Source of the DNA: Phytobacter massiliensis JC163
Lineage (GTDB): Bacteria; Pseudomonadota; Gammaproteobacteria; Enterobacterales; Enterobacteriaceae
Assembly: GCF_000321045.1 (NCBI RefSeq)
Contig: NZ_HE578946.1
Location: 134,791 to 198,790 of the forward strand
Length of the DNA: 64,000 nucleotides
Direction of reading: 5' to 3'
This document shows, piece by piece, positions 16,634 to 26,741 of the stretch (position 1 is its first letter; the number at the start of each line of letters is the position of its first letter). Both the position numbers and the translations under genes were made by a program. The notes beneath the pieces are model-generated. The model did not search any database. It worked only from the letters and a program-made list of their open reading frames with translations, and was not told the DNA's origin.

Positions 16634-17629
16634 CTACTGCCATTTGCGGTGATAAGCGCCAAGGGTGGTCTGCGTGCCTTCGGACATCGCGCCCAGCGTG
16701 TTCATCCACGCGGGCTGCGGCACAAAGTTCTGCGGGTCGGCCATGCAGCGGTCAATCGCCTGCCGCCAGACCTTCGCCACCTGGCTTACGTAGGCCGGGC
16801 TGCGCTGGCGGCCTTCAATTTTCACCGAGGCGATATTCGCCGCCAGCAGCTCCGGCAGCAGCTCCAGCGTATTGAGGCTGGTGGGCTCCTCCAGCGCATG
16901 GTAGCGCTCGCCGTCTACCAGATAGCGGCCTTTGCATAGCGTCGGGTAACCGGCATTTTCGCCATCCTGATAGCGGTCAATCAGCACTTCGTTCAGGCGT
17001 GACTCCAGCCCCTGCGGCGTTTGCTGCCAGCGCACGAAGCGGGCAGGCGAGCAGGCGCCGACGGTGTTCGGCGATTCGCCCGTCAGGTATGAGGACAGGT
17101 AGCAGCGGCCTTCCGCCATAATGCACAGGCTGCCGAAGGCGAAGACCTCCAGCGGCACCGGCGTCACGCGGGCCAGCTGTTTCACCTGATGAATCGACAG
17201 TACGCGCGGTAATACCACGCGCGCGACGTCGAAGTTGCGATGATAAAAGTTCACCGCCTCTTCATTGGTGGCGGAGGCCTGCACCGAGACATGGCGTTCG
17301 ATATGGGGATAACGCTCTGCGGCATATTCCAGCATTGCCAGATCGGCCAGGATCAGCGCGTCCGCGCCAATCTGTGCCGCCATGTCAACAGCCCGCTCCC
17401 AGCGCTGGTAGCCGTCAGGGTGAGCGAAAGTGTTAATAGCGATATGCAGTTTGCGGCGGTGCTGGTGCACGAAGCTGACCGCTTCCTGCAATTTCTTTTC
17501 GGTAAAGTTAAGGCCGGCAAAATGGCGGGCGTTGGTGTCATCTTTCAGGCCGATATAGACCGCATCGGCGCCGTTTTCGATGGCCGCCTTCAGCGCCGGG
17601 AGGTTTCCGGCAGGGCAGAGCAACTCCAT
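16634..17629 (-). CDS. ubiU: Oxygen-independent ubiquinone hydroxylation protein UbiU
   Basis: Peptidase U32-family partner of UbiV (331 residues) in anaerobic ubiquinone synthesis. The N-terminus MELLCPAGNLPALKAAIENG is typical of the family. The cysteine cluster region FGSLCIMAEGRCYLSSYLTG, then VGACSPARF, holds the iron-sulphur ligands. It starts divergently from ubiT across a 240-base intergenic region, and in E. coli these genes respond to oxygen through Fnr; I could not pick out a clear Fnr box. The family resemblance to proteases is historical only. Confidence 0.95.
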   Translation of the reverse strand: MELLCPAGNLPALKAAIENGADAVYIGLKDDTNARHFAGLNFTEKKLQEAVSFVHQHRRKLHIAINTFAHPDGYQRWERAVDMAAQIGADALILADLAMLEYAAERYPHIERHVSVQASATNEEAVNFYHRNFDVARVVLPRVLSIHQVKQLARVTPVPLEVFAFGSLCIMAEGRCYLSSYLTGESPNTVGACSPARFVRWQQTPQGLESRLNEVLIDRYQDGENAGYPTLCKGRYLVDGERYHALEEPTSLNTLELLPELLAANIASVKIEGRQRSPAYVSQVAKVWRQAIDRCMADPQNFVPQPAWMNTLGAMSEGTQTTLGAYHRKWQ

Positions 17630-17869
17630 AGTTTATCCTGAAATCCGGGGCGCGTTGGCCCAGGCAACCCTCTGGGGTCGCAAAATTGTTAACGAACTGG
17701 GATTTTAGTTAACCTGCCTGCGACAATTTTTGATTTGAGGCAGTTAATTGTGTATTGGTGACGGTAATAATCGACGCGCCCTTCTGACGTAATTGTTGAT
17801 TTACGCCGCTATGTCGTTTATCTGATATGGCAGAATAGACGGAATTTTTTATTGCAGGGAGTAAAGCTC

Positions 17870-18394
17870 GTGTTGCAAAAACTGCGCTCACAGCTCGTTC
17901 ATTTTGGCCCGTCATTGCTGAGCGTGCCGGTTAAACTGGCACCTTTTGCTCTTAAACGACAGGTGCTGGAGCAGATGCTGCGCTGGCAATTCCAGCAGGC
18001 GCTGGCGGATGGGGAGCTGGAGTTTCTCGAAGGCCGCTGGTTAAGTATCCAGGTTCGCGATATTGGCCTGTCGTGGTATACCTCAGTGGAGAATTCACGC
18101 CTGATCGTGCGCGAAACCGCCACCGCTGATGTGAGCTTTAGCGCGGACGCCAGCGATTTGCTGATGATCGCCGCGCGTAAACAGGATCCGGACACGCTCT
18201 TTTTCCAGCGTCGGCTGGTTATTGAAGGCGACACCGAGCTTGGGCTGTATGTGAAAAACCTGATGGACGCCATTGAGCTGGAGCAGATGCCGAAAACGCT
18301 GCGCGTTGTCCTGCTGCAACTGGCGGATTTTGTTGAGGCGGGCCTGCAAACGCCGCCATCAACGCCACAACCTTCTGTAGGTGAACCATGCTGA
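17870..18394 (+). CDS. ubiT: Ubiquinone biosynthesis accessory factor UbiT
   Basis: SCP2-domain protein (174 residues) needed for anaerobic ubiquinone synthesis; it is thought to bind lipid intermediates. The segment LLMIAARKQDPDTLFFQRRL, then IEGDTELGLYVKNL, matches E. coli YhbT almost exactly. I chose GTG at 17870, preceded by GGGAG at 17857-17861, because it gives the same length as E. coli; an ATG 18 bases upstream lies too near that ribosome site. The 3' end overlaps yhbS by 7 bases. Confidence 0.92.
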   Translation: MLQKLRSQLVHFGPSLLSVPVKLAPFALKRQVLEQMLRWQFQQALADGELEFLEGRWLSIQVRDIGLSWYTSVENSRLIVRETATADVSFSADASDLLMIAARKQDPDTLFFQRRLVIEGDTELGLYVKNLMDAIELEQMPKTLRVVLLQLADFVEAGLQTPPSTPQPSVGEPC

Positions 18395-18891
18395 TTCGAG
18401 TCGAAATTGGAATTGATGCGCCGGGAATCGATGCGCTTCTGCGCCGCACTTTTGCGGATGAGCGGGAGGCGACGCTGGTGCACGACCTGCGCGAAGACGG
18501 TTTGATCACGCTGGGCCTGGTCGCCACGGACGACGAAGGGCAGGTGGTAGGCTATGTCGCCTTTAGCCCGGTCACGGTAGAGGGTGAAGATCGCCAGTGG
18601 GTCGGCCTGGCGCCGCTGGCGGTAGATGACGCTTTTCGCCATCAGGGCATTGCGCGACAGCTGGTCTATGAAGGGCTGGATTCACTCAATGAGTTTGGCT
18701 ATGCGGCGGTCGTGGCGCTTGGCGATCCCGCTCTTTACAGCCGCCTTGGCTTTACCCCTGCCGCGCAGCATGGCCTCCATTGCCAGTGGCCGGGCAGCGA
18801 AGCGGCCTTCCAGCTCCATCCGCTGGCGGACGACGCGCTGGAGAACGTTAACGGCCTGGTGGCGTACCACACTCATTTCAATCGCTTTTAA
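18388..18891 (+). CDS. yhbS: GNAT-family acetyltransferase YhbS
   Basis: A 167-residue Gcn5-related N-acetyltransferase. The acetyl-CoA binding loop region is seen as [17 protein letters not shown], and a further conserved strand is [15 protein letters not shown]. It overlaps the ubiT end by 7 bases and shares 14 bases with the convergent yhbQ. The substrate is not established in my knowledge; in E. coli, control by small RNAs and a role in secondary metabolism have been suggested. Cytoplasmic. Confidence 0.9.
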   Translation: MLIRVEIGIDAPGIDALLRRTFADEREATLVHDLREDGLITLGLVATDDEGQVVGYVAFSPVTVEGEDRQWVGLAPLAVDDAFRHQGIARQLVYEGLDSLNEFGYAAVVALGDPALYSRLGFTPAAQHGLHCQWPGSEAAFQLHPLADDALENVNGLVAYHTHFNRF

Positions 18892-19180
18892 CCGCCTGCG
18901 GTTTCAGGCTCTGCAGTAGCGCCTCGAATACGCCATCTCCGGCGACGAGGCGCTCTTTCTGTTGTTTCGTCAGCTGCTTGATGCGGTACTCGATGCGCAG
19001 CGCCAGCGACCGTTCCCCTACCTGCGCCGAAAAGGCCAACGCCAGCTCGCCTTTACCCCGCAGCGCTTTCGCGCCCTTTCCGCGCTGATGCTCGGCAAAG
19101 CGGCGTGTGACGTCGGTGGTGATACCCGTGTAGAGGCGGTTATCGGGGGTGCGGATAAGGTAGAGAAACCAGAGCGTCAT
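18878..19180 (-). CDS. yhbQ: GIY-YIG nuclease-like protein YhbQ
   Basis: A 100-residue protein made of a single GIY-YIG fold of the UPF0213 family. The signature appears as [20 protein letters not shown], followed by [16 protein letters not shown], with Tyr, Arg and a later Glu (RIEYRIKQL) as the usual catalytic set. E. coli YhbQ has been linked to DNA damage response, but its natural substrate is unclear. It converges with yhbS, overlapping by 14 bases at the 3' end. Confidence 0.92.
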   Translation of the reverse strand: MTLWFLYLIRTPDNRLYTGITTDVTRRFAEHQRGKGAKALRGKGELALAFSAQVGERSLALRIEYRIKQLTKQQKERLVAGDGVFEALLQSLKPQAVKSD

Positions 19181-19234
19181 GACCGTCTGTCGTTATGCTA
19201 ATGTGGAAGAAAAATAACACGGGGATGCTAAGAA

Positions 19235-19672
19235 ATGGAAACACTTGCGACAATTAGCCGGTGGCTGGCAAAGCAGCACGTGGTGAGCTGGTGCGTGTCC
19301 AGCGGCGACGCGCTATGGTGCGCCAACGCCTTTTTCGTCTTTGATCCGCAAAAGGTAGCTTTTTACCTGCTTAGCGAAGATAAAACGCGCCACGCCCGGA
19401 TGACCGGCGAACAGGCAAAGGTGGCAGGCACGGTGAGCGGACAGCCGAAAACGGTGGCGCTGATTCGGGGCTTACAGTTTAGCGGCGAGATCCGTCGCCT
19501 GAGCGAGGAAGAAAGCGTCGAACCGCGCGCGCGGTATAACCGACGCTTTCCAGTAGCCCGCGTATTGTCAGCGCCGATGTGGGAAATTCGCCTTCACGAA
19601 CTTAAGTTCACCGACAATACGCTGGGGTTTGGCAAGAAGCTTTACTGGTTAAGGGAATCAGGCACCCAGTAA
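19235..19672 (+). CDS. yhbP: YhbP family protein (FMN-binding split-barrel-like)
   Basis: A 145-residue member of UPF0306, matching E. coli YhbP. The stretch [20 protein letters not shown], then [10 protein letters not shown], resembles the pyridoxamine 5'-phosphate oxidase-like flavin-binding split barrel. No enzymatic function is established. It starts 54 bases downstream of the divergent yhbQ start and converges on yhbO, overlapping it by 15 bases. Confidence 0.88.
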   Translation: METLATISRWLAKQHVVSWCVSSGDALWCANAFFVFDPQKVAFYLLSEDKTRHARMTGEQAKVAGTVSGQPKTVALIRGLQFSGEIRRLSEEESVEPRARYNRRFPVARVLSAPMWEIRLHELKFTDNTLGFGKKLYWLRESGTQ

Positions 19673-20176
19673 ACGCAGGGCTTCCCGGTTAAAGGCGGGC
19701 AGATCGTCCGGCGTACGGCTGGTGACCAGCTGGTCTTTATCGACCACCACTTCCTGATCGTGGAACTCAGCGCCCGCATTTTTCACGTCCACCACGATAG
19801 GTTTCACCGCGGTCAGTTTTCTGCCGCGAATCACGTCGGCGCTAATCAGCAGCTGCGGGCCGTGACAGATGGCAAATACCGGCCTGCCGCTGTTAACAAA
19901 ATCACGGGTGAAGGTAACAAACCGGTCATCGCCGCGAAGCTGGTCCGGCGAATGGCCGCCAGGCAGCAGCAGGGCGTCAAACTCGGCGGGGCTGACTTCA
20001 TCAATCGCCTTGTCGATGGTGACGCTGGCTTCGCCTTGTTTGCCCTTAACGGTTTTCCCCGCTTCTTTCTCAATCGTGACCACTTCATGGCCTGCTTTGC
20101 GGAACTCTGCCGCCGGAGACGTAAATTCTGAATCTTCAAACTCGTCGGTGATCAAGACCGCAATTTTCTTGCTCAT
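19658..20176 (-). CDS. yhbO: DJ-1/PfpI family protein YhbO
   Basis: A 172-residue PfpI/DJ-1 superfamily protein. The nucleophile elbow AICHGPQ carries Cys104, and the acidic partner lies in TDEFEDSEF near residue 15. E. coli YhbO protects against oxidative, thermal and acid stress and has been described as a deglycase, which is disputed. The start [13 protein letters not shown] at 20176 follows GGAGGAAAC; an upstream in-frame ATG at 20266 gives a non-conserved extension. Cytoplasmic. Confidence 0.93.
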   Translation of the reverse strand: MSKKIAVLITDEFEDSEFTSPAAEFRKAGHEVVTIEKEAGKTVKGKQGEASVTIDKAIDEVSPAEFDALLLPGGHSPDQLRGDDRFVTFTRDFVNSGRPVFAICHGPQLLISADVIRGRKLTAVKPIVVDVKNAGAEFHDQEVVVDKDQLVTSRTPDDLPAFNREALRLLGA

Positions 20177-20295
20177 GTTTCCTCCGTTATTCCATTCAGA
20201 CTCGTCATTTTCATCAATAATGACAATCAGGATTAATAAGTCTGGTTCAGCAGCGTGACATTGCAACCCAGACTCGTCTGTAAAACGGGGGAGAT

Positions 20296-20934
20296 ATGAG
20301 TCGGGTATTGATAACCGGGGCTACCGGGCTGGTAGGCGGCATTCTGCTGCGCATGCTGCAAAACGATCCGCGCGTCAGCGCCATTGCCGCGCCGACGCGT
20401 CGGCCTCTGCATGCCGGAGCCGGGATATTTAACCCCCACGATCCGCAGCTGACGGATGCGCTGGCGCAGGTAACCGACCCGGTGGATATTGTCTTTTGCT
20501 GCCTTGGCACTACGCGGCGGGAGGCGGGAAGCAAAGAGGCCTTCGTACTTGCCGATTACACGCTGGTAGTAGATACGGCTCTGACCGGCCTGCGGCAGGG
20601 GGCGCGGCATATGCTGGTGGTCAGCGCGATGGGGGCCAGCCTGAATTCGCCTTTTTTCTATAACCGGGTGAAGGGCAAAATGGAGCAGACGCTGACGGAG
20701 CAGGGCTGGCCGCGGCTGACCATTGCGCGCCCTGCGATGTTAATCGGCGAGCGCAAAAAACGGCGGGTGAATGAATCGCTGTTTGCGCCGCTGTTTCGCC
20801 TGCTTCCGGGTGACTGGAAATCAATTGAGGCCCGCGACGTTGCCAGCGCTATGCTCAACACGGCATTTTCGCCGATGGCAGAGCAGGTTATTATCCTCTC
20901 CTCTTCCGAACTGCGACAAAGGGCCAACGATTAA
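20296..20934 (+). CDS. yraR: NAD(P)-binding protein YraR
   Basis: A 212-residue short-chain dehydrogenase-like protein. The Rossmann nucleotide motif [10 protein letters not shown] lies at residues 6-15, and the later segment [20 protein letters not shown] resembles the active-site Tyr-x3-Lys region of atypical SDRs (YNRVK). It matches E. coli YraR. Substrate unknown. GGGGGAGAT precedes the ATG. Downstream is yraQ on the same strand after 91 bases. Confidence 0.9.
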   Translation: MSRVLITGATGLVGGILLRMLQNDPRVSAIAAPTRRPLHAGAGIFNPHDPQLTDALAQVTDPVDIVFCCLGTTRREAGSKEAFVLADYTLVVDTALTGLRQGARHMLVVSAMGASLNSPFFYNRVKGKMEQTLTEQGWPRLTIARPAMLIGERKKRRVNESLFAPLFRLLPGDWKSIEARDVASAMLNTAFSPMAEQVIILSSSELRQRAND

Positions 20935-21025
20935 TCATTTCCAAACCGCGAAGCCAGGCGTAGTATTCGCCGGGAAAATTTATCCCGGAGCCTGGTGAAC
21001 AGGCTCTTACTCCCCGGAGAATGGT

Positions 21026-22075
21026 ATGGCTGGTCAGTCTTCATCTCATGCGGCGGCACCTGTGCAATGGTGGAAGCCCGCGCTCTTTTTTCTCGTGGTG
21101 ATTGTCGGCCTGTGGTACGTCAAATGGCAGCCCTATTATGGCAAGGCTTTCACGGCTGCCGAGACCCACAGCATCGGCAAATCTATTCTCGCCCAGGCTA
21201 ATGACAATCCGCTTCAGGCGGCGCTTGATTACGCGCTGGTCTATTTCCTGGCGGTGTGGAAAGCAGCGGTACTCGGCGTACTGCTGGGTTCGCTGGTGCA
21301 GGTGTTGATTCCGCGTAACTGGCTGCTGCGCACGCTGGGGCAAAAGCGCCTGAGCGGTACGCTGTTCGGCACGCTCTTTTCGCTGCCTGGTATGATGTGT
21401 TCCTGCTGCGCGGCACCGGTGGCGGCGGGGATGCGTCGCCAGCAGATCTCCATGGGCGGGGCGCTGGCTTTCTGGATGGGCAACCCGCTGCTTAACCCGG
21501 CAACGCTGGTCTTTATGGGCTTCGTGCTGGGGTGGCAGTTCGCAGCGGTTCGCCTCGTCGCCGGGCTGGTCATGGTGGTGGGCGTCGCTTCGCTGGTTCA
21601 GTATCTGGTAAAAGACGATGCGCAGCAGACGGCCCCGCTGGACATGCCCGTAGCAGAGCCGCAGGGCCACTTTCTGGCTCGCTGGGGAAGGGCGCTGTGG
21701 ACCCTGTTCTGGAGCACAATTCCGGTCTATATCCTGGCGGTGCTGATCCTGGGCGCGGCGCGCGTCTGGCTGTTCCCGCATGCGGATGGCGCGATCGATA
21801 ATTCGCTTTTATGGATAATCGCCATGGCGATTGCTGGCTGCCTGTTCGTGATTCCGACCGCGGCGGAGATTCCCATTGCGCAGGCGATGATGCTGGCGGG
21901 GATGGGCGCCGCGCCCGCGATGGCGCTGCTGATGACGTTACCGGCAGTGAGCCTGCCGTCGCTGATGATGCTCCGCAAGGCGTTCCCCGCCAAAGCGCTG
22001 TGGCTGACGGCAGCGCTGGTGGCCGCAGGCGGCGCAATGACCGGCGTGGTGGTTTTTTATACTGGTGCGGTTTGA
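21026..22075 (+). CDS. yraQ: Permease family membrane protein YraQ
   Basis: A 349-residue inner membrane protein of the DUF318/permease family with about eight predicted spans. A characteristic cysteine cluster, LPGMMCSCCAAPVAAGMRR, lies in a membrane-proximal position and may bind a metal. It matches E. coli YraQ at nearly the same length. The start MAGQSSSHAAAPVQ follows a GGAG ribosome site at 21016-21019. Transport substrate unknown. A perfect hairpin repeat lies between it and the convergent dolP. Confidence 0.9.
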   Translation: MAGQSSSHAAAPVQWWKPALFFLVVIVGLWYVKWQPYYGKAFTAAETHSIGKSILAQANDNPLQAALDYALVYFLAVWKAAVLGVLLGSLVQVLIPRNWLLRTLGQKRLSGTLFGTLFSLPGMMCSCCAAPVAAGMRRQQISMGGALAFWMGNPLLNPATLVFMGFVLGWQFAAVRLVAGLVMVVGVASLVQYLVKDDAQQTAPLDMPVAEPQGHFLARWGRALWTLFWSTIPVYILAVLILGAARVWLFPHADGAIDNSLLWIIAMAIAGCLFVIPTAAEIPIAQAMMLAGMGAAPAMALLMTLPAVSLPSLMMLRKAFPAKALWLTAALVAAGGAMTGVVVFYTGAV

Positions 22076-22089
22076 TGCCCTCACCCCAA

Positions 22090-22110
22090 CCCTCTCCCAC
22101 AGGGAGAGGG
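22090..22110. repeat. Short perfect hairpin, dispersed enterobacterial repeat type
   Basis: CCCTCTCCC and GGGAGAGGG are perfectly paired around ACA, within CTCACCCCAACCCTCTCCC. This wording recurs in many enterobacterial intergenic regions. It lies between the convergent ends of yraQ and dolP and may work as a bidirectional transcription end. Confidence 0.65.
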
Positions 22111-22122
22111 AGTAAAGGCGGA

Positions 22123-22698
22123 CTATTTAATCAGGGTAAACGCCGTCGTTACGCGTTTTACGCCGCTAACGCGGCTGGCGATATCCGCCGCCGCCTGACC
22201 TTCGCGGGCGGTTACTAGTCCCATCAGGAACACTTCGCCATTCTCGGTAGTCACTTTCACATTGGAAGATTTCACCTGATCGCTGCCCAGCAGCTGGGTG
22301 CGTACTTTCGAGGTGATCCAGGTATCGCTGGCGGCGGTGCCCATGCCAATAGGCTGGCCCTGGCGAACTTCGTTATAGACTTCGGTCGCGCCCTCTACGC
22401 CCATCGCAATCTGTTTGGCGCGGGCGGCAAGATCGGCTACGGGTGTCTGGCCGACCAGCAGCACTTTCCCCTGATAGGCAGTAACGTTGATGCGGGTTTC
22501 TTTCTTAATCTGTTCGTCTTTCGACAGCGCGCTATTAACGCGCAGTTCCAGCGTGCCGTCATCGACCTGAGTGCCTACGGTGCGCGGGTCGGTCGCCGCT
22601 TTGGTGCCGACAGCCGCGGTGCCCACGACAGCCGCCGCAACGCAACCCTGCAACAGCAGCACGGAAATAAGGACCGCGAGGGGCGTTAATGCCTTCAT
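22123..22698 (-). CDS. dolP: Outer membrane lipoprotein DolP (dual BON domains)
   Basis: A 191-residue lipoprotein with a signal peptide ending in the lipobox LLLQGC (Cys19). Two BON domains follow, at about residues 46-115 and 124-190, each with the pattern LLVGQTPVAD or VFLMGLVTAREGQA. DolP sits on the inner face of the outer membrane, binds anionic lipid at the division site and supports the BAM machinery. It follows diaA by 9 bases and is probably cotranscribed with it. In E. coli it also has a SigmaE-dependent promoter. Confidence 0.95.
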   Translation of the reverse strand: MKALTPLAVLISVLLLQGCVAAAVVGTAAVGTKAATDPRTVGTQVDDGTLELRVNSALSKDEQIKKETRINVTAYQGKVLLVGQTPVADLAARAKQIAMGVEGATEVYNEVRQGQPIGMGTAASDTWITSKVRTQLLGSDQVKSSNVKVTTENGEVFLMGLVTAREGQAAADIASRVSGVKRVTTAFTLIK

Positions 22699-22707
22699 GT
22701 GTACTCC

Positions 22708-23298
22708 TTAATCATCCTGGTGAGGAAAAAGCGTGTTATCAATCAGATCGCATAAACAGTTGACCGTCAGCATATGCATCTCATGAATGCGCGCGCTACG
22801 GTGGGAAGGAATACGTATTTCGACATCCTGCGGCCCTAACAGCCCGGCCAGTTCGCCGCCGTCATAACCGGTGAGCGCCACGATAGTCATATCGCGCGTT
22901 ACCGCCGCTTCCACCGCTTTGACGATATCGCGGCTGTTTCCCCGGGTGGAAATGGCCAGCAAAATATCGCCAGCATGTCCAAGCGCCCGCACCTGTTTGG
23001 CATAGATTTCGTCCTGCAGACGATCGTTTGCAATCGCGGTTAAGACCACATTATCGGTATTTAGTGCAATGGCGGGTAAACTCGGGCGTTCCGTTTCGAA
23101 GCGGTTGATCATACTGGCAGCAAAATGCTGTGCGTTGGCGGCGGACGTGCCGTTGCCACAACAGAGGATTTTGTTGCCGTTGAGCAGGGAGTGCACCAGG
23201 GTCATAGCCGCGCGGGAAATGGCGTCCGGCAGCGCTTCCGCCGCCGCAATCTGGGTTTGAATACTTTCGGTAAAGCAAACTTTAATTCTATCGAGCAC
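22708..23298 (-). CDS. diaA: DnaA initiator-associating protein DiaA
   Basis: SIS-domain protein of 196 residues that forms tetramers and helps several DnaA molecules assemble on oriC. The SIS motifs are visible: [20 protein letters not shown], and [21 protein letters not shown] chose GTG at 23298 ([12 protein letters not shown]), with AGGGAT upstream, because it gives the exact E. coli length; the ATGs further upstream give a non-conserved extension. It follows yraN by 20 bases and precedes dolP by 9. Confidence 0.94.
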   Translation of the reverse strand: MLDRIKVCFTESIQTQIAAAEALPDAISRAAMTLVHSLLNGNKILCCGNGTSAANAQHFAASMINRFETERPSLPAIALNTDNVVLTAIANDRLQDEIYAKQVRALGHAGDILLAISTRGNSRDIVKAVEAAVTRDMTIVALTGYDGGELAGLLGPQDVEIRIPSHRSARIHEMHMLTVNCLCDLIDNTLFPHQDD

Positions 23299-23318
23299 GG
23301 TGATCCCTATCATTATCA

Positions 23319-23714
23319 TCATGAGTGGTCGTTAAACGCGTTTTGTATCCACTCAACGTCATTGCCGGTGAAGGCTACCACATCAAACCGGCAATCCACA
23401 GTGTCAAAACTCCCATTGTGCCGGGCAAGCCACAAACGGGCGGCGAGCAGAAGCCTGCGCTGCTTGCTGGCGGTAACGCTGGCCGCCGCGCCGCCAAACA
23501 GCGACGACTTCCGAAAGCGCACCTCCACGAACACCGTTGTGGAACTGTCCTGCATAATCAGGTCGATCTCGCCGCCGCGCTCACGCACGTTGGCGGCGAT
23601 AAAGCGCAGTCCCTTGCGCTCCAGCCAGCGACGCGCCTGCATTTCCCACGCGTCGCCGGTCTGCTTACGGGTTAACTGGCGGGAACGATCTGCCCCTGCT
23701 GGTATTTGAGCCAC
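23319..23714 (-). CDS. yraN: UPF0102 family nuclease-like protein YraN
   Basis: A 131-residue protein of the UPF0102 family with a Holliday-junction-resolvase/endonuclease-like fold. The core motif [10 protein letters not shown], then FVEVRFRK, is the PD-(D/E)XK pattern. Its start overlaps the end of lpoA by 43 bases, so it is expected to be read from the lpoA message. No confirmed activity in E. coli. Length equals the E. coli protein. Confidence 0.92.
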   Translation of the reverse strand: MAQIPAGADRSRQLTRKQTGDAWEMQARRWLERKGLRFIAANVRERGGEIDLIMQDSSTTVFVEVRFRKSSLFGGAAASVTASKQRRLLLAARLWLARHNGSFDTVDCRFDVVAFTGNDVEWIQNAFNDHS

Positions 23715-25768
23715 GATAACTTCCTGTTAATCACACAATCCTGAGTGGCGGTTAAGTCGCCGGTGTTGCCGTTGATCTCGTAGCCAGGCACCTGGCGCAT
23801 CTGCGAGAAGTGGTTGGCCAGCGTCCAGGCGTCCGCACCCATCGCATACAGCCGCGCCAGCGAGTAATCGTTATTGGTGCGGGAGAGCGCCTGCTGCATC
23901 AGCGCCGGGTTGCTGCCTGCCAGCATCGGGATTTCGCTAAACTGCAGCCCTTCCATTTCCAGGCGGAAGTCGGCCCCTGCGCCGCCCTGCGCGCTGCGGG
24001 AGCTGGCATACAGCATCACGCTGCTGCGGCTGCCGTTGCGCATAGCGATCATCGGCTTAATCAGCGCGATTTCGCTCCGGGTGGCCAGAATATACGCGGC
24101 GTCGACGTTGCCGCCGCCGGTAATTTGCGCTTCGGTCGGCGGGGCAGGGATGTTCAGTCCGCCAATGGTGACGCCCTGCTGCTGCGGTAGGCTGGCGTTG
24201 ACCGGGCTGCCGGTCATGGCGATGCCGGAGCCGCTGTTAATGCCCATGCGCAGCTCGGCGACAGAGCCGAACCGTTGTTCAAGCACGATCCCGCCGCCAA
24301 GCTTCTGCCACTCTTCGGCGAAGGCGGTAGCCACGCGGTCGCCAAGAGAGCTGCTCGGCAGCAGCAGCAGCGGTGCCTGGCGCCCCTGGTCGCGCATATG
24401 GCGCGCGGCGTCGCGGGCTTCATCTTCCGGCGACAGGGCGAAGTAACAGATATTGGCGCGGTTTTCGACGTTTTCCGGCTGGTTCAGCGCCAGCACGTTA
24501 AGGCTGGTCTGGCTGCGCATCAGCTCTTCAACCTGGTTTTTCAGCAGCGGGCCGACAACAATGCTGGCGCCGTCCTGCTGAACCTGAGTGAGGATTTGAT
24601 TCAGCGGCATGGAGCTGGTGTCGTAAATCTTAAGCGATGCGCCGGGGTTAGCTGGCGCGCTGGTGACCACCGGGGCGTCCACGGGCTGGTTTGCCGGTGC
24701 CGCCGGGTCTTGCTGCGGCTGCTGGACGGGCTGCGATGGCTGCGTTGCGGCGCTCTGCTCAGTCTGTGCCGGCTGCGCTTGATCGGCGGTCTGTTCTTTG
24801 GTCAGGTCGTTAACATCGGTTTGTGACGGGCTGACCACGTCGTTCATGTTCGCGTTCGCCGCCTGGGCCACCTGCTGGGGCACCGCCGGGCCTGAAACCG
24901 GCGCAACGCCGTTTTTTGCCGCCTCAAAACCCTGCTGAATGGCGCGGCCAAATACGGCAGCCTGGCCGTTAAGCGGTATCAATAAGGCGATTTGATTGAC
25001 GGAGGCCGGGCGGAAATTCTGCACGTTGGCTAACTGGCTGGGCAGAATGCTCGCCCCGGGATTGTGCGGATAGCGCTGCCGCCAGTCTAAGATTCCGGCT
25101 TTAAGCATGTCCGGATCGTTGCGGTTATCAAACCAGACGCGCTGCAGATCCAGCCACCCCTGTAATACGTTTTCGTCGGCGTTGATCACCAGCGTTTTCG
25201 CCTGATCCGGCGTCATGGATGACAGCGCCTGCCAGGTGGCGTCGATATTCTTCTGTTTTTCCGGCACGGGGCCCAGCAGCGGCTGTTGAGCGATTAACGC
25301 CCGCAGCAGCGCCAGCGAAGGTTTATTCTGGTTAGCGGCAATCACATCCTGCCAGTAGCGCGCCTGCTGATTCTGGCTTAACTCGGTCGGGGAAATCTTG
25401 CCAAGCAGCGCCAGCGCGGCGTTGTAATCTTTCTGGCTGAGTTTAAGCTCTGCCGCCAGCAAGGCCTGCTCGCTGCGCTGCGCGTCATTGAGATCCTGCG
25501 GCAACTGGCTGAACAGCTCGCCTGCCCGCTGGGTCTGGCCCTCTTTCAGCAGTGCACGAATGGCGAGTAATTGCCAGTTGGTCTTGCTATCATCTGCGCT
25601 TTGCTGCATCTGATGCAGGTAATAGCCCGAATCGGCCTGCGCAGTTCCTTCAAGGTGGCTGGTGCTTTGATCGACAGGCTGAGTGCCGCAGCCTGCGAAC
25701 AGCAGCGCGGCCAGCAGAACGGGCACGCAACGCATAGCTTTCGAACGTAGAAATGTTGACGGTAGCAT
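23672..25768 (-). CDS. lpoA: Penicillin-binding protein activator LpoA
   Basis: Outer membrane lipoprotein (698 residues) that reaches through the periplasm to activate PBP1A. The lipobox FAGC places the lipidated Cys at 27. An N-terminal TPR-like helical domain (to about 255) precedes a periplasmic-binding-like C-terminal domain with [20 protein letters not shown] and [19 protein letters not shown] Gln/Pro/Ala-rich low-complexity stretch at about 300-375 is somewhat longer than in E. coli (678 residues in all). It is transcribed divergently from rsmI and leads the yraN-diaA-dolP group. Confidence 0.96.
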   Translation of the reverse strand: MLPSTFLRSKAMRCVPVLLAALLFAGCGTQPVDQSTSHLEGTAQADSGYYLHQMQQSADDSKTNWQLLAIRALLKEGQTQRAGELFSQLPQDLNDAQRSEQALLAAELKLSQKDYNAALALLGKISPTELSQNQQARYWQDVIAANQNKPSLALLRALIAQQPLLGPVPEKQKNIDATWQALSSMTPDQAKTLVINADENVLQGWLDLQRVWFDNRNDPDMLKAGILDWRQRYPHNPGASILPSQLANVQNFRPASVNQIALLIPLNGQAAVFGRAIQQGFEAAKNGVAPVSGPAVPQQVAQAANANMNDVVSPSQTDVNDLTKEQTADQAQPAQTEQSAATQPSQPVQQPQQDPAAPANQPVDAPVVTSAPANPGASLKIYDTSSMPLNQILTQVQQDGASIVVGPLLKNQVEELMRSQTSLNVLALNQPENVENRANICYFALSPEDEARDAARHMRDQGRQAPLLLLPSSSLGDRVATAFAEEWQKLGGGIVLEQRFGSVAELRMGINSGSGIAMTGSPVNASLPQQQGVTIGGLNIPAPPTEAQITGGGNVDAAYILATRSEIALIKPMIAMRNGSRSSVMLYASSRSAQGGAGADFRLEMEGLQFSEIPMLAGSNPALMQQALSRTNNDYSLARLYAMGADAWTLANHFSQMRQVPGYEINGNTGDLTATQDCVINRKLSWLKYQQGQIVPAS

Positions 25769-25828
25769 ACTGTATCCAGTGATTTTTTACGCAATGCTCA
25801 ATATTAAATCGGCAATACGGATCAAACA

Positions 25829-26689
25829 ATGAAACAACACGAATCAGCAGACAATTCTCAGGGCCAGCTCTACATTGTGCCCACGCCCATCGGCAATCTG
25901 GCTGATATCACCCAGCGCGCGCTTACCGTGTTGCAGGATGTCGACCTGATCGCCGCCGAGGATACGCGCCACACCGGGCTGTTGCTTTCGCACTTCGCCA
26001 TTAACGCGCGTCTGTTTGCTCTGCACGATCATAATGAACAACAAAAAGCGCAAACGCTGCTGGCGAAGTTACAGGAGGGGCAGAACATCGCGCTGGTTTC
26101 CGATGCCGGTACGCCCCTGATTAACGACCCCGGCTACCATCTGGTGCGCACCTGCCGCGAGGCGGGTATTCGCGTGGTGCCGCTGCCCGGCCCCTGCGCG
26201 GCGATTGCGGCCCTGAGCGCGGCCGGGCTGCCCTCGGACCGTTTCTGCTACGAGGGTTTTCTGCCTGCCAAATCAAAAGGCCGCCGCGACACGTTAAAAG
26301 CGTTAGAAACCGAATCGCGCACGCTGATTTTTTACGAGTCCACCCACCGTCTGCTGGAAAGCCTTGAGGATATGGTCGCCGTGCTGGGAGCGTCCCGTTA
26401 TGTGGTGCTGGCGCGCGAACTCACCAAAACCTGGGAGTCCATTTACGGCGCGCCGGTGGGCGACCTGCTGGCCTGGGTGAAAGAGGATGAGAACCGTCGC
26501 AAAGGGGAGATGGTGCTGATCGTCGAGGGCCACAAGGCGCAGGAAGACGCGCTGCCCGCAGATGCCCTGCGTACCCTGGCGCTGCTACAGGCGGAGCTGC
26601 CGCTGAAAAAAGCCGCCGCGCTGGCCGCGGAAATCCACGGGGTGAAGAAGAACGCGCTGTATAAGTATGCGCTGGAGCAGCAGGGGTAA
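25829..26689 (+). CDS. rsmI: 16S rRNA (cytidine1402-2'-O)-methyltransferase RsmI
   Basis: SAM-dependent methyltransferase (286 residues) of the tetrapyrrole methylase fold that 2'-O-methylates C1402 in the decoding centre of 16S rRNA. Family landmarks are [44 protein letters not shown] and [15 protein letters not shown]. It is nearly identical to E. coli RsmI at the same length. It stands alone between the divergent lpoA and the convergent aga operon. Confidence 0.97.
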   Translation: MKQHESADNSQGQLYIVPTPIGNLADITQRALTVLQDVDLIAAEDTRHTGLLLSHFAINARLFALHDHNEQQKAQTLLAKLQEGQNIALVSDAGTPLINDPGYHLVRTCREAGIRVVPLPGPCAAIAALSAAGLPSDRFCYEGFLPAKSKGRRDTLKALETESRTLIFYESTHRLLESLEDMVAVLGASRYVVLARELTKTWESIYGAPVGDLLAWVKEDENRRKGEMVLIVEGHKAQEDALPADALRTLALLQAELPLKKAAALAAEIHGVKKNALYKYALEQQG

Positions 26690-26708
26690 CTATTGCGCCA
26701 CTTGCGGC

Positions 26709-26731
26709 GACCGGGGCGCTAAAACGCCCCG
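26709..26731. terminator. GC-rich hairpin between rsmI and agaI
   Basis: GGGGCG pairs with CGCCCC around CTAAAA between two convergent genes. There is no clear U-run on either side, so it may act as a weak bidirectional terminator or a 3' end block. Confidence 0.45.
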
Positions 26732-26741
26732 TCAGCGGTGA